A stretch of DNA of 64,000 nucleotides from Basidiobolus meristosporus CBS 931.73 (GCA_002104905.1 MCFE01000479.1:1-64000), one strand, 5' to 3'; positions 34,170 to 47,776 are shown, counted from the first letter of the stretch. The notes: generated from the sequence alone by a model not told the origin. Program-made: numbers and translations.

Positions 34170-35920
34170 TCGGCTGCAAATGGATTCCCAAGATTATAAA
34201 ATTTCCTATGAAACTTCTCAATTGGTAGACCTCTTCCCACTCGCAAGTACTGTTTTTCGCAAGGAACGAAACAACTTATGTTTAGCTGTTGGGGAGCACT
34301 TTAATGAAAGTGAATGAGTGACAGGGGGTTTCAACGAAGCTTCAAAGTCAAGAGAGAGAGCTATATTGCCTGGTGGAACTAGTTGAAAAATGGTGCACTG
34401 CACGATGAATCTATATTCTCAAGTAATTTAGATGGGTGCTAAATTATAATATACACTAATTTAATGTTGACTGTAGCAGGGAGGGTAAGTAATAAACTAA
34501 CTTATTGAGTTGCCATATATGGATGTGTTCTTTGTTTACCGATGTTCCTCTGTGATACGGACATGGATTGTTATTAAACAAGAGCGTAACACTCTCGAGA
34601 GTGATTCAGTAGAATGTTACTAGCCAATAGCTTCCGTCGGTAAAAAATACTTGTTCCCAACAACATACATATTAGAAGCACAGCATTGTGCACACGATTG
34701 ACAATGATCGTGTGCTAGAGTCGTGATGAATCACTGTTGAGAGATCTAACTGAATTAATGGTTGAAACAAGAATCACGCTATTCTAGTAACTAGGATGTT
34801 ACATTAAGGGCTGGTGATGAATGGCACACATTTTGCACTTGCAGGACGAGATTGGCCTGATCAGCGAAGCTCAACTGCTGCTCAAAACCAATCCTTTCCA
34901 GCGTGCACCAAAATGGCGCTGTTTAACAGAGTGGATCCCATTTACAAGCAGTTGGCCATGTTCATGGTGAGTGTGGGCTGTGTCTGCATTCAGGTGCATA
35001 ACCATATCAGTTGGTTTCATACACCAAGCCGCATTCCTTACTAGTTCGCACTGAGCTGGTGTAGTAGGAAGATGGAAATATGATCAGTATATCATCATTC
35101 AACTCGTTTGAGGTACGCAAACAGGTTCTCTACAAACTTTGCTCAATCTCATGGTTGTGCTTCGCCTCGCCTCATGAAAACGTACTGGTAACTCAATCAA
35201 GCCTCTGCCTTCTGATCTTTGTGGAACTCTGGCGTGCTAATTCCCCAACTATTGTAAATCCACTATATTGATCCCGTTGTAGGAGGTTTTCCCACTAATC
35301 ATTGCTTGTTGATTTGGTGGGTTTTGCTGTCTCAAGCACATCGTTAGGGGCTCCACTGCCGATGCCAGCTCATCCAGATATTGTTGCACCAAGTCCCAAG
35401 TGGACATCCTACATGAGGTGAGCTCGCAAGTTGCGTTCATTGCATTGTTCACAGCCTTAACTGGGTTTCACGGCGTGTTTCTTGCCCCGCATTGAAGCAG
35501 GAGATACTTTCACTGAGCAGTCCTACACTTACTGCTGCTATTCAACATTCACCCAGATGTTCTGGAAAGCATATGAAACTGGTCTATATGTGGAGCGAGT
35601 TTCTTGTTACCGCATACATTGTCCTTGTTGGGCGATGAACGAATCATTCCACTGAATCAACCAATAAATTGATTTACTTGATAACTGGTAAGTGCAGAAA
35701 CCCTTGTACACAATCTAGAGACGTTGTAAGACAATGACAGATCTAGGAGCAACTCTTCAAATTCCAAGAAACGAACGATTAGTACTATAACGACTCACAC
35801 ACACATTCCTTGTTTCCCACTACTCCACAACCCAAGACTGGGAGTGCAGAGCTAGGGAAACACATGGCCAGGAAAATATAGATTTAACTTTGGCTTAATG
35901 GTGGCCCCTAACATACAGAA
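34170..35920. other. Intergenic, no supported gene
   Basis: Short frames only (up to 76 codons). A weak minus-strand frame at 35249-35452 has coding-like composition, but I found no exon partners. Nothing else recognised. Confidence 0.45.
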
Positions 35921-36481
35921 CTATGCTATTTTCTCGGCAGCTGTATAAACGGCTGAAGAGCTCAAAGAATTGACAGTGTCCGACTTGAAAGCGCGGATGG
36001 CCTCCTTGGTTGATTGAAAATCCTCAGCATCCAACCAGTCCGCCTTTGTAGGCTGCGTGTTCCTTGTTGGGCCTTCTGATGGCACTTCCAGGCAACTTGA
36101 TCGAACGCTGTGGATTTTCAAGCCAACTGGATTGTGAATGGTGTCCTGCAGAACAGAGCGAATGGCTTCCTGCGTGTAGACCGAATCCTCCGAAACGCTC
36201 ATCCAATCCTTCTGAACGATGGTTGGGGTGATAGGTTCACATCCTTGGTGCATGTTTCTAGTTAAAGTAGTATTCCGCTGCCCAAAAGTATTGACGGTAT
36301 CCTCATTAATGGAGCGTATGGCTTCCTGCACGTAGTCATGACTTTCATCAGCATCCATCCAATCCTTTTGATTCGCCTGGCTAGCCCGCCTCGTGACGGA
36401 GTACGCCTTGACGCTGCTGATCATGGCGACCGGAGCAGGCCGAGCTAGTCGAGAAGCGATGACTTTGAGCATATGAGACAT
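35921..36481 (-). CDS. Small protein with triplicated DWM-EAIRS-DTV motif, probably mitochondrial
   Basis: An intact 186-codon frame. The N-terminus (MSHMLKVIASRLARPAP, then VKAYSVTRRAS) is basic, Ser/Ala-rich and lacks acidic residues up to about residue 36, as in mitochondrial presequences. The mature part contains three spaced copies of one motif: KDWMDADES..YVQEAIRS...DTVN (about 39-64), KDWMSVSED..YTQEAIRS...DTIH (91-116) and ADWLDAED..STKEAIRA...DTVN (147-171). The motif repeats every 52-56 residues, pointing to internal duplication. I do not recognise the family. A TATAAATA box (36551-36558) lies about 70 bp before the ATG. Confidence 0.75.
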   Translation of the reverse strand: MSHMLKVIASRLARPAPVAMISSVKAYSVTRRASQANQKDWMDADESHDYVQEAIRSINEDTVNTFGQRNTTLTRNMHQGCEPITPTIVQKDWMSVSEDSVYTQEAIRSVLQDTIHNPVGLKIHSVRSSCLEVPSEGPTRNTQPTKADWLDAEDFQSTKEAIRAFKSDTVNSLSSSAVYTAAEKIA

Positions 36482-37329
36482 TAACGATTGGGTTCAACCT
36501 GAGAACAAGGGAGGTTGTCGCAAGGCAGCTAGAACCTGGTTTGGAGGTTGGTTATTTATATCCGGCAGCTGAAAGAACGGGGTACGATCTAGCCAATGGA
36601 ACGGTAAATTTGGTACATGTCGTGCTGGAAATGGGATGATACCGGAAGGTAGGCAAATAGATGGGCTTCCTAATCTCTCCTTGAAGATGCATAAATGGGT
36701 TCGAGATTGCTCCCCTCCCCTCACATAGGGCTTAGGGATTTTCAAGTAAACTTGAATTGAGAAGTTTAGAAACTTCAGAGATTAGATAGCAGCGCCACAT
36801 TCCTTTGTGCTTAAATTGGACATTAGTCAACATTGGTATCTGTTTGATGCTGGTGCTTGGTTGAATTGAGTCACTACCAGAGCAGGGACAAACCTACGCA
36901 ATATCATGTCCAACACATCGCTACTAATTTTAGCTTGACCCACAGCGAGTCTGGTATGGTCCATCGTAGGTGTTCGGAAGATTATACAATTATAGATCGC
37001 CTGGCTTGTGGCTTACATCAAGGCCAGTCCGGCACCCAACCGTTTGCTCTATAGGACGGTTCGACTGTGGTTTGGGGCAGCATATAAAAAACCTGTTCGG
37101 TGGATATCTATCAGTGCGGTATGGCGTGGTTTGAGATTCGTATCACGAATTGACCAAGCATTTTTCACACCCGAAATGTTCGCTCCAGTCAAGTCTACAC
37201 AAATCTTTCGGCACGAGATGATGCTCAAATGATGGCCATGCCTGTTTCATATGTTCCTACTTTATTGCTCCAACATCCTGCCTTGGTACTCGGGCCATAT
37301 TGATCCTCATCTGTTCAGTCGAAGCAGGC
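36482..37329. other. Intergenic; promoter of the gene at 35921-36481
   Basis: Holds TATAAATA at 36551-36558 (minus strand). Short frames elsewhere are unsupported. Confidence 0.5.
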
Positions 37330-38548
37330 CTAAGGCTTGATTAGCTTTGTCATAATAAGCTCCTGAGGATTTCCTTTTCTAAGATGTTGAAGGCCAATAT
37401 CAAGAATAGCTCGTGCTTCTGCAGAAAGCTTTTTGCCCTCCCCCGCATCACACCAATTCCCTGACGCTCCTTCAATGATCAACTCAAGCCCGAAATGAGT
37501 ACAGCAGGACTCGTACAGCTCCTCCATATCCAAGGTATCTTTGGTCGAGGCGACGTAAGCCATAAAGAACTCTTGAAGGAGCGCCCGGACAGCATCCTTT
37601 ACAAGCTGATCTTTGGAGGTATGTCCTATTAGGAAGATATGAACTGCGAAATGAGATATCTCGATTCCAGGGGAGCTATATCCGAAAAACTCCCAATCTA
37701 TTAAAGAAAGATAAGGATTTGATTTAGTCCCGGAAATACATTCATCAATATACACCGATCCACTCCAGAAATCACCAAATGTCAATGCCTTCGCATTTGG
37801 CGTGTTTCTATCGATTACTGATTGCCCAAACTCTCTGGCCAGTTGACCAATGGCAGCAGAATCGGGGATTTCAGCATTTTCTAATATCCCTTCAACGCCC
37901 CCATAGACTACATCGGCAAGGACCTCACGAGAAGGTAGATTATCAAATGTCGGGCTAAGTTGTTCCCAATGCCTGTAACCAAATAAATGGATCTGTGCCA
38001 TGTAGAGACCAAGCAGTTTTCCGATATGGCCAGCACGTGAGGGGTCATCAGAAAGGCCGTTGAGCCATTTCTGAATATTGGGATGGTCGCCCATATCTTG
38101 CATGACAATCACATACTTTTCCTGGTCATAATGGAGAATTTCTGGAACACAGATAGTGCTAAACTGTTGCCTCACCGAATCATCAAGATAAACAGGAAGG
38201 GACAAGGCGGCAGGCACATCACGACCAGAAAAAAACGACAAAGCACGTGCCTCGAATTCCTAACCAAACAGAATTTAGAGTCATGTTCGGAGAGAAGAGC
38301 GAAAGGGGGGGGGGGGTTACCGTTCTTTCTTGCGAGAACTTGATCTCCGGATTGGACGAAAGATAAGGTAGGGACTGTTTTATAATCACTGACTTGGAAG
38401 CACCAGATTCCGCCATGGTCAACTGGACTCTCCACACGTAATTAATTAGGCCACCAGTAAGCTTTTGCGCATGGCTGAATGATCCTAGGCTAGCGAGGGT
38501 CGAATTAAGGTAAGAGACGGGATCAATAAGGTCGTTGGCGTGGGACAT
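37330..38548 (-). CDS. APH-family small-molecule kinase, altered catalytic motif
   Basis: Two exons, 38548-38321 and 38259-37330, give 385 residues; the 61-nt intron has GTAACC and TTAG ends. The fold is that of aminoglycoside/choline/methylthioribose kinases: a Gly-rich N-lobe (KLTGGLINYVWRV), the ATP-binding lysine in SVIIKQSLPYL, the hinge in YVIVMQDMGDHPN, the catalytic loop at about 235-245 and the metal-binding DWE (264-266, LIDWEFFGY). The catalytic loop reads F-G-D-F-W-S-G-S where relatives have H-G-D-x-x-x-G-N. The aspartate is kept (239) but the histidine is phenylalanine and the asparagine is serine. The substrate is unknown; a small alcohol or sugar is likely. The intron carries a 12-C run on the coding strand next to its donor. 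Confidence 0.8.
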
Positions 38549-40183
38549 TTACAGATTGTTTACAAATATTTCGAGTTGTTCGTCCAACAAAACCAAGAGC
38601 ATTTATACCTCGAAATACCCCCGCCCCAGAAACCACTTTTCCGCAATCAGCCGTAGTGACGCAAACGCCCATTGATGAATTAAGGTTACGGAAGTGTAAA
38701 ATATTCCCAGACAATTAACCCACATTTATTAATACAGGCTTTTATTGATTATTCTGCTGGATTAGTTGTGAATTTTGATTAAACTTCAATGTGTGAATCA
38801 AACGTGGTTTCCACAGTAGAGCCGGATATGGTGAAAATCCAAAGCTAGACTTCCGTGCCGTACTAATCAAGTCCAGTTGTCATATATCAACATATTTTAA
38901 TCATCTTCCAAAAGACTGCTCATCTACGAGCTTGGCTTATCCTCTACAACTTCACGCTTCTTGAGGGCCTGTGCATATTCTTTTGCGCTATTCAAGGGGT
39001 TCATATCCCCTGATCCATTACAACAACAACCAATCCGCCAACCTTCAAGAGTCACTTTAACCTGGCAGATATTGGATATGAAATACTGCTTTATTCAGAT
39101 GAGCTGTTCGATACGTGTGGTGAATTCTGGAATGCAATTTAGGAGCACTGAGAGACCAAATGGGACTAATTCTACTCCCTAGGTCATGTGTGGCGAGAGG
39201 GTATGGCCAATGTTGTTCATATGCACATTTATTATTTGTTTACTCAATATTGACTCCAAGATTAATCTTCATTGGCAACAATGGTGGCCTGCACAATTTA
39301 CCCGACGGTGCACTTACCACACTCTTGCCCAAGAGGCCAACTAATACCTTGTTATCTCGCACATTTCAATCATATCATATTCTTGGGCAGGATCTCAATA
39401 CTTTTTCCACCATGCCACACGCCATACATCTCTGGTATAATTCGAGATCACACCCAGGCTCTTCAATTAATTCCCTGCGCATGCAAGGTTTATATTGTTC
39501 GTATACCGGAGCCAACATTGGTCAATACACCCTGCTGGTGTGTTGAGAATGCCTCTACTCTAACCGGATATCGCCAATTCCTCGGGGTGCACAACATCGA
39601 GCACTACCTGGGCAGGGCAAGAAAGACGACATTCATGCCTGGAGTCTGAACAATGTGTATGGTGATTTTGGGGTTGCGTGGTATTGCTAGATCGTTGACG
39701 ACTCCCTACTGCGAATTCTTGAGCATTTCTGAAAGTAGCACGAGGAGGTGCTTAGCTAAATGTTTCACCATTCTATTTTTACACCGGGTGATGGATGCAA
39801 ATCACCCATTACCCGACACGTAGAGTACCATGCTTTTCAATGTGCTAAATATAAATTGGTGTAAGGCAGATCTATTCAGGGCTAGTTACTCGAAAACACC
39901 GTTGCGTAGTGTGGGATAATTGTATGATTCTGTTCATCCTGCCCTTCCATTGCCTGGAATATTCAGCGAGGTACCAGCTCAGTCCAATGGATGCCCATCA
40001 CCCATCGGGATGATGGCCACTCCCCCATTCTTAAGGAACTTGAATTTCGATCCCTTTTTAGCCAGGTCACTGAATCCTGCTCCTCCGGGAGTTCACCTAA
40101 TTGGATACACTTTTATTCGGAATGGGTGGGGATTTCTCTCACCAGTCTCGAATATTTTGATTCATGGGTGATTTAGTAGAAAT
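38549..40183. other. Intergenic, no supported gene
   Basis: Frames such as 39160-39546 and 39272-39649 overlap in two phases and show no domain or splice structure. No RNA genes or repeats recognised. Confidence 0.45.
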
Positions 40184-41637
40184 TTGATGTTTATCACGCG
40201 TACGATCAATATCGTAAATTCCATATATCATTGGCATCGGAAGCACTTCGCAACTCTAGTTGCCCACAAGAAACTCACTATGTGGGAGATACTTCTACGG
40301 GTTGTTGCCATAGGTGTGTTGTACTATGCCAGTTTTCATGTCACCACCAAATATCCATCGCTCGAACGGTGTAACTGGATTCCATATGTAACTGGGTCGT
40401 TAATATTGTGCTTGGGTTACTACGTGTATAAATCCCTTTTCTCGGCACCATTTGTTTTCGTCAATCCCTCACGCAAAAGATGCAGAGTACGCTCCTGGAA
40501 TAGATTGCAACGTGTTACGTCCTCGCAATGTCGAAATGTTCTCCGTCTCTTCTCTCTATCCAACCTACGCTTGCTCTTTACTATCCTTACGCGAATTCGG
40601 ATCTTTTTCTTCTCGGGCCTTCAAAAAGTCGCTATTCCCGTGGAAGATTTTCATATACCCTCGTATTGGATTGGGGAATCTGAAGTACTGACCCATTTCT
40701 CTCCCAAAAGCCTTGATTTTATCATACTCTATGCGCATGGTATTCCACAGCTATATTTCAAGCTTACACTTAGGCTGAATTCTAACTCTTCGACTTGTCC
40801 CTCAGGCGGTGGCTTTTGTGTAGGAAATGCCATGATGCATGTACCTACCCAACTGGAGTGGTTGGCTGAAGTCAAGAAACGTCACGCTCTGACTGGCTGT
40901 ATATTTTCGCTTGAATACGGTAGCCACCTTATCGATAGCGCGTCTACTCCGCAAGAAACTTCCTCACTAACCCTCACTCCTTTAAATGTAGGCCTGGCAC
41001 CAGAGTGTATTTTCCCAAAGCCTATCTATCAAATGAAAGAGGCATACGAGTATTTGATCAACTCACTAAACATAAGCCCTTCCAAAATCATTCTCGGTAT
41101 GCACATCACACTCTTTAGATGAGTGCACCACAGTTCTTGGAGCTAACCATCCTCGTTACAGCTGGTGACTCTGCTGGTGGAAACATTGCGATCTCTAGCG
41201 CAGTCCGCATACGAGAGGCAGGGTTGCCCATGCCTGCAGGAATGATACTAATATCACCCTGGGTGGACCTTGATTCTGACTCGGAATCAGGGCTCCAAAA
41301 CCGAGACTTCGATATTCTTACTATCGAGTCGCTCGCAAATTGGGCTCATCTGTATATGGGGAAGAAGCCATTGGTCTCCGGATCACCGTTGTTTGCAGAT
41401 CTCGCAGGACTTCCGCCCATGCTGATCTTTGCTGGAGGCAAGGAGTTGATCATGGATGATATTCTGGAATTCGACCGTATGGTGACCCGCTGTGGTATCT
41501 ATGCTGACTTCGTGATTCTCTCAGATATGGTTCACTGCTGGCCGCTGTTCAAAGAATTCACGGGAGACAAGTTGCACCAAATGGCCACCGACATGATTGC
41601 CAAATTTGTGAATAGCTCGCTGAGCAAAGTGTTTTGA
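40184..41637 (+). CDS. Membrane-anchored HSL-like alpha/beta hydrolase (esterase/lipase)
   Basis: Four exons, 40184-40739, 40806-40919, 40992-41096 and 41162-41637, give 416 residues. Introns of 66, 72 and 65 nt are needed to rebuild the family motifs: the oxyanion hole HGGGF (joined across intron 1), EYGLAPE..FP (across intron 2) and AGDSAGGN with the nucleophile Ser (across intron 3). The Asp of the triad lies in the region of ELIMDDILEFD and the His in VHCWPLF. Two N-terminal hydrophobic stretches (LLRVVAIGVLYYA and VTGSLILCLGYYV) suggest anchoring in the endoplasmic reticulum or lipid-droplet membrane. It probably hydrolyses acyl esters. Between about 40,478 and 40,623 the frame looks wrong and a neighbouring frame looks better (see findings). 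Confidence 0.8.
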
Positions 41638-42237
41638 TATTGACAGCCGTTGACACCCTGGTGACCATCTCCGTCTCCTAGCGCCAGTGCGCAGCAAGCG
41701 TGTTCGCTCTCGTCGACTCCCCTTTTTGACATTTTATTCCCAAACTTTTGATCCGAATTGAATCTCTCTTGCATTCCATTCTGTTCACGTATAGCCATTT
41801 CTTCATGCAAACAATTTCCATGTATTCCTATTTTTCCATCAGGCCCTCACTGAACCACTGTTCTCGGATATTTAGCTACCTCTTCCCCCCAGCCTCCGCC
41901 GACCAGATGACACGTTCCCACGCAACTATGTTAAATTATTCCCTTCGTGCTATAGATAACCGGTATATTTTTCCAACCAAGCTTCTAGAGTGCTTTGGCT
42001 TGGCCAGATAAATGAAGCTATCGATTAAAATCCACGAAACACTACATTGTTGGCACATGCCATCGTCGTACTAAATCCACAATACCCTTGCTGCCTGATC
42101 AGTCAGTTTGATTCGGTAGATCCGGATGTTGGCACAACTATTGGTACCGGAGAAATCTACCCTATTAGTCGAAGAATCTATTTTCATAAAACCACTGACC
42201 TGGCGAAATTCTACTGTTTGCCTTGTCGCTTACTCAC
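41638..42237. other. Intergenic, no supported gene
   Basis: Lies between two plus-strand genes. Short unsupported frames only. Confidence 0.5.
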
Positions 42238-43230
42238 ATGCACCTGAGGAACTTTTTTTCGAAGAGCGGGGCTTCTTTTCGCCTGAAAACCAATGGTCTC
42301 TCCTCCCTCGTCGCCCTGGGAAACCCCGCCGTCTTCCCGATTCACGAATGCGGTGCATTTCAGCGACAGATACGTTTTCGTGGTGCAAAGGCTGTCAAGC
42401 AGGTTCCCCAGTCCCTTCGCGGAACAAATAGCACCCAACTCGCCCCTGCTTGGGGTTTGGCCAACCTGTTGAAACGGAAAAAAACCTCCGGCACAAAGGA
42501 TTCCAACGCTGCCAAAGTGCCCACCGTAGGTAACAAGCCCCCAAGGCGTAAGGTATTGACGGTTTACGCACCCAAGCCTATACCGCAGCGTCGAGAGAAC
42601 CTTGCAAGTGCCAAATCAACAGAACTCACCCCGACCTACTTCAAGGAGCTGAAAAGTCTACCTGTGTATCTCATCAAGAATGAGCAGCAGCTGGAAAAGG
42701 CCATGAACTTATTAATCTCCACTTTCTCCAACAGCAGGGGTAAGCGGCCATATGTTGGTTTCGATACCGAACATCCAAACAGTGGGAAAGTGGCGGTTGT
42801 CCAGTTTGCTAACGACCAGATCGCACTGGTCATACAACTTCGATTCATCATGGAAAACAACGGGAGGGTATTCCCCAAAAGTTTAAAAGACCTTCTGGAG
42901 AACAAGAAAATCCTGAAGGTTGGGGTCAACTCAACTGGGGATGCCGTTTCGCTTGAAAGAGCATATCAAATACAATGCAAAGGGATTAGGAACATAGAGG
43001 ACCTTGCCCGCGAAACAGGCCTTGAACGACAAGGACTAGGCCTCAAGCGATTGTCCATTGAGTGTAGAATTGGCATGGGAGTAATCAAGCAGAGCACAGT
43101 GCGTAAACAATGGAACGCCCAAACCTTGCTCAAATCCGAGATCTTGTATGCCGTCAAAGATGCACTTGCCAGCTACCGCATTTTCAGCCGACTATTAAAC
43201 AACCCCGGAGGCACTAGACGAAACGCATAG
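42238..43230 (+). CDS. DEDDy 3'-5' exonuclease-domain protein
   Basis: An intact frame of 330 residues from the ATG at 42238; the frame is open upstream but has no better ATG. The N-terminus (MHLRNFFSKSGASFRLK) is basic and Ser/Phe-rich, consistent with a mitochondrial presequence. After a basic linker, the exonuclease domain (about 140-325) carries the three motifs of the RNase D/Werner exonuclease fold: exo I FDTEH (Asp176, Glu178), exo II GVNSTGDAVSLE (Asp235) and exo III YAVKDA (Tyr304, Asp308), the YxxxD form that defines DEDDy enzymes. It should remove nucleotides from 3' ends of RNA or DNA with two metal ions. No HRDC or helicase domain is present. It is convergent with the SCP2 gene. 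Confidence 0.88.
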   Translation: MHLRNFFSKSGASFRLKTNGLSSLVALGNPAVFPIHECGAFQRQIRFRGAKAVKQVPQSLRGTNSTQLAPAWGLANLLKRKKTSGTKDSNAAKVPTVGNKPPRRKVLTVYAPKPIPQRRENLASAKSTELTPTYFKELKSLPVYLIKNEQQLEKAMNLLISTFSNSRGKRPYVGFDTEHPNSGKVAVVQFANDQIALVIQLRFIMENNGRVFPKSLKDLLENKKILKVGVNSTGDAVSLERAYQIQCKGIRNIEDLARETGLERQGLGLKRLSIECRIGMGVIKQSTVRKQWNAQTLLKSEILYAVKDALASYRIFSRLLNNPGGTRRNA

Positions 43231-43625
43231 AGAAAACACTACCAAAACATTCACTCCCTCTGGATGGCTGTACCCCCACATCCTCACAATTCATGTATCG
43301 CATTCATATCATCCCAACCCACCTTCACATAGAACCCTGATCGATTAAAAACCAACCACTCCCAACACCAAATGGAGTATCCAAAGCAATTGAACATGCG
43401 TTACCATGGCCAACTAAAGATCAGGTTGGTTTAGTTTAAAACTTGGTGGTATACTGGTTTAACACATGTCGGGGCTGACAATTGGACAACGCGAGAACCA
43501 CTAATGTCTCTTTCGCCATTTAAAAAAAGGAGTCTCCTCGGATGGTAACTGATTTATATCCAACAGAAAAAATATAAGGTGGCGACCGAGTGATCTCTTC
43601 AGAGGGAGAATAAGGGGTGGGGCGG
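43231..43625. other. Convergent intergenic region
   Basis: A 395-bp spacer between the 3' ends of the exonuclease and SCP2 genes. Nothing further recognised. Confidence 0.5.
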
Positions 43626-44213
43626 TTATAACTTGCCGCGACGGTTTTGCTCCCACCTGGCCAACAGAGCCATTGTTTTTTCAACCCCGCCAGCTTTCTT
43701 AAATATCTCCTCGAATTGTTGTGAGAGGATTAGGTCTCCCTGGATCTTGAGTCTTCCGGTTACGTAGCCCTTGATGCCGTTGAGTCCCCCGGTGGCAAGA
43801 TTCACCAAATCCCTATCCTCCAATTCAATTCTAACCGATGGGAAGTTTGCGCCACCAGTAGTTTTGACGGGGACATTGGAAGGCCGCGTTTTCGATATTT
43901 CCGGGTTTTGGTCCCAACCTAATTAACGCGTTCTTAGAGTCGATTTCTAGCTGAGAGAGGAACAACCTACCTACCACGAAGCAAAATATACCTGAGGTGG
44001 TTGCAGCATATAAGACAATTGATTAGTAAGTAGGTGTTGGGCCACTAACGCGACTAGCAAGGGCACATACCACTCAGCTCTTTTCTGGCCCTTTCTGGTT
44101 ACAACCACGATAAATAAGCCCTGCATGTTTCCAAGCATATCCGGATTTGTCTTGAACTCTTTATCAAATGCGGGTAGTAACAGATCCGCCATCAATGGAC
44201 TTTCCTGGCTCAT
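43626..44213 (-). CDS. SCP2 sterol-carrier domain protein with a 17-nt microexon
   Basis: Three exons, 44213-44071, 43991-43975 and 43918-43626, give 150 residues; introns are 79 and 56 nt. The whole protein is one SCP2 domain: a GLFIVVVTRKG strand, AEW followed by YILLRG (from the microexon), RIELEDRDLVNLATGGLNG matching the family's DSDFLALMTGK segment, then GRLKIQGDLILSQQF. SCP2 domains bind sterols and fatty-acyl lipids, often in peroxisomes. The C-terminus here is basic (RRGKL); GKL is close to but not a standard peroxisomal SKL signal. The microexon is required: without it the frames of exons 1 and 3 do not join. Confidence 0.85.
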
Positions 44214-46254
44214 TCTCTACAAAAACAACGCTGGTCAAGGGTGAAAGGTATTCAGGTGAAATCCGGCCTCATCAGCGACTGCTATTTATTTCGCCAGTCA
44301 CGGCGGGATTCATGCCCCCTTGACTAGCCATGACCCCATGAGCATGTGTTTACTACCAACGACCAGTTTATTAGAGCGCTTGCTTGAATCAATCATAGTT
44401 CTCTTCCTTGTTGACATGTGATGAAGGTTTTTTGTGAGCGAAACTCTGCCAATAGAGAGACCCTTGCTGCTAGGACTTGATAATTGTCAAGTGTTGATGA
44501 CCATGATTGGTTTCAGGTATGATGACCCTAGGAAAAGCATGATTTGGTATTCAAGTCCGGTCGCAAGAATGCTTGTTTGGACTCAGATGAGTGACCATTT
44601 TTTGGCCGAATTTAAATCGCCAAGAGATGCCTGCACTTAATGCTACTCCATGCTATTGCTCCAATATAACCAGCCTCCCACCATGTTGTCTGATCACATC
44701 GTGGGCTGCGTTACTTCTACATAGGACACTTGATTTAGAGTGGCGGTCATTCAATGAGTGAGGGGGTGCATAAGCCGCGGTACATATTGGGTGGCCCAAA
44801 AGGTGGGCTTGAATAAATGGTAGCGCCTGGCTCTGACCAGAAAACTTATAATAACCTTAATAAAACCTCAACCAAGAGCCTGGAGCCTGGTGTCAAGTGA
44901 GATATTAACCCCACAAATGGATCTCCTACGCCGTGTATGTATGGAATCACAAGCAAGCCCTTTCAAACTAGCCACGGAACGCTTGTGCATTGGCGCTTTA
45001 CTCAAGTTTATATGGTGTTGATTTACATGTGCGTAACTTTGTGCATAAACTTAACTCAGGTGCCAAAGCAGTTCCATAGGCGGAATCCCTACAAACGCTA
45101 CATTGTATTTGTGTAGGCCACCAACTTTCAAACGTCAATGCGTAAAGGTGAACATCCCGTAACCCGAAAGCTGGCTCAGCTGGTGTGTCGAGAGGCTGTT
45201 CCTCGTAACAGCCGACATTTGAGCAGTGCCAACTCCAGCCCTTGAGTCAATCTCGATTTCTTTCCAAGATGGAATACGCATATATGCTTGAAATGATTTT
45301 CATCGTCGTCACCATTACCAAATGGATGTGATCTTCGAAGCTGAGCAATTTGACAATAATGGGCAACCCCACCCACTCTAGACCCCTGTGAGGACCACCC
45401 GTGGAGGACTAGAGGTTAAATTTTAGCTTGACACCTCAAGATTACGTTGCCTATTATGAACGGCAACAACGTTACGTTCATCGGAAGCAGAAAGCCCTTT
45501 CCTCTGCAGATGGAAATCCCCACTGGGAGCCGATTTGCTCCGTGGAATACAACGGATGAATTTGGATTAGCTCTTAGGCAGAGGCTAACCTTGATACTAA
45601 CACTGCTTGATAGACCTGACCGAAATGCCACCCAACAAGATCACGTCTGGCCAGCAGCAGAGCACGATATTCGTAGGTCCTCAAGAGGTTGGGGGATTGG
45701 GGATAGGCAGAACTTCAGGGTTGGTTGGCGAGTTCGAACTCTGTCAACATAGGTTGGCTGGCTCTTGTTACACCAATACACATCGTGACACAATGGATCA
45801 AGATGAACCATATCTTGCTCCATTTAACAAGCAATTGTTTTGTGCAGGTGGGAGACACTGGTCGCTGGTTCAGCTGGCTTCATGGGTATCCTGCACCCGC
45901 TTGCGCAATTCCATCCATCTCGCTCTATTCAAGGGTCCGTCCTAATTGACATTTGAAATCAACCCCCTGATAGGCTGAGGCGCTTTTTGGGGGATATCAT
46001 AAAATGCCATATTCAGAAAGGTTACCGAAAGATAGATGTTCATCTGGTACTGCGTGAGACTTCACTGTACTTATACAGGCGCTCGATAAATTACGGTAAT
46101 CCGCCATCGCAGTATTAATAATCAACGCGAATTCCGATAAATCCTGAATACGTAATATGATTTCTGGAAAATTTCCTATCGAGTTGTATAAATAATATGC
46201 TAGCTTCACGGGGGAAGGCTTGTCAAAGGTTGGAGATAGTTGAATTATTACACC
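44214..46254. other. Intergenic, no supported gene
   Basis: About 2 kb between divergently oriented genes (SCP2 minus, dehydrogenase plus). The largest frames (45447-45752, 45607-45945) overlap in different phases and show no domain. No RNA gene recognised. Confidence 0.5.
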
Positions 46255-47776
<1,522 letters not shown>

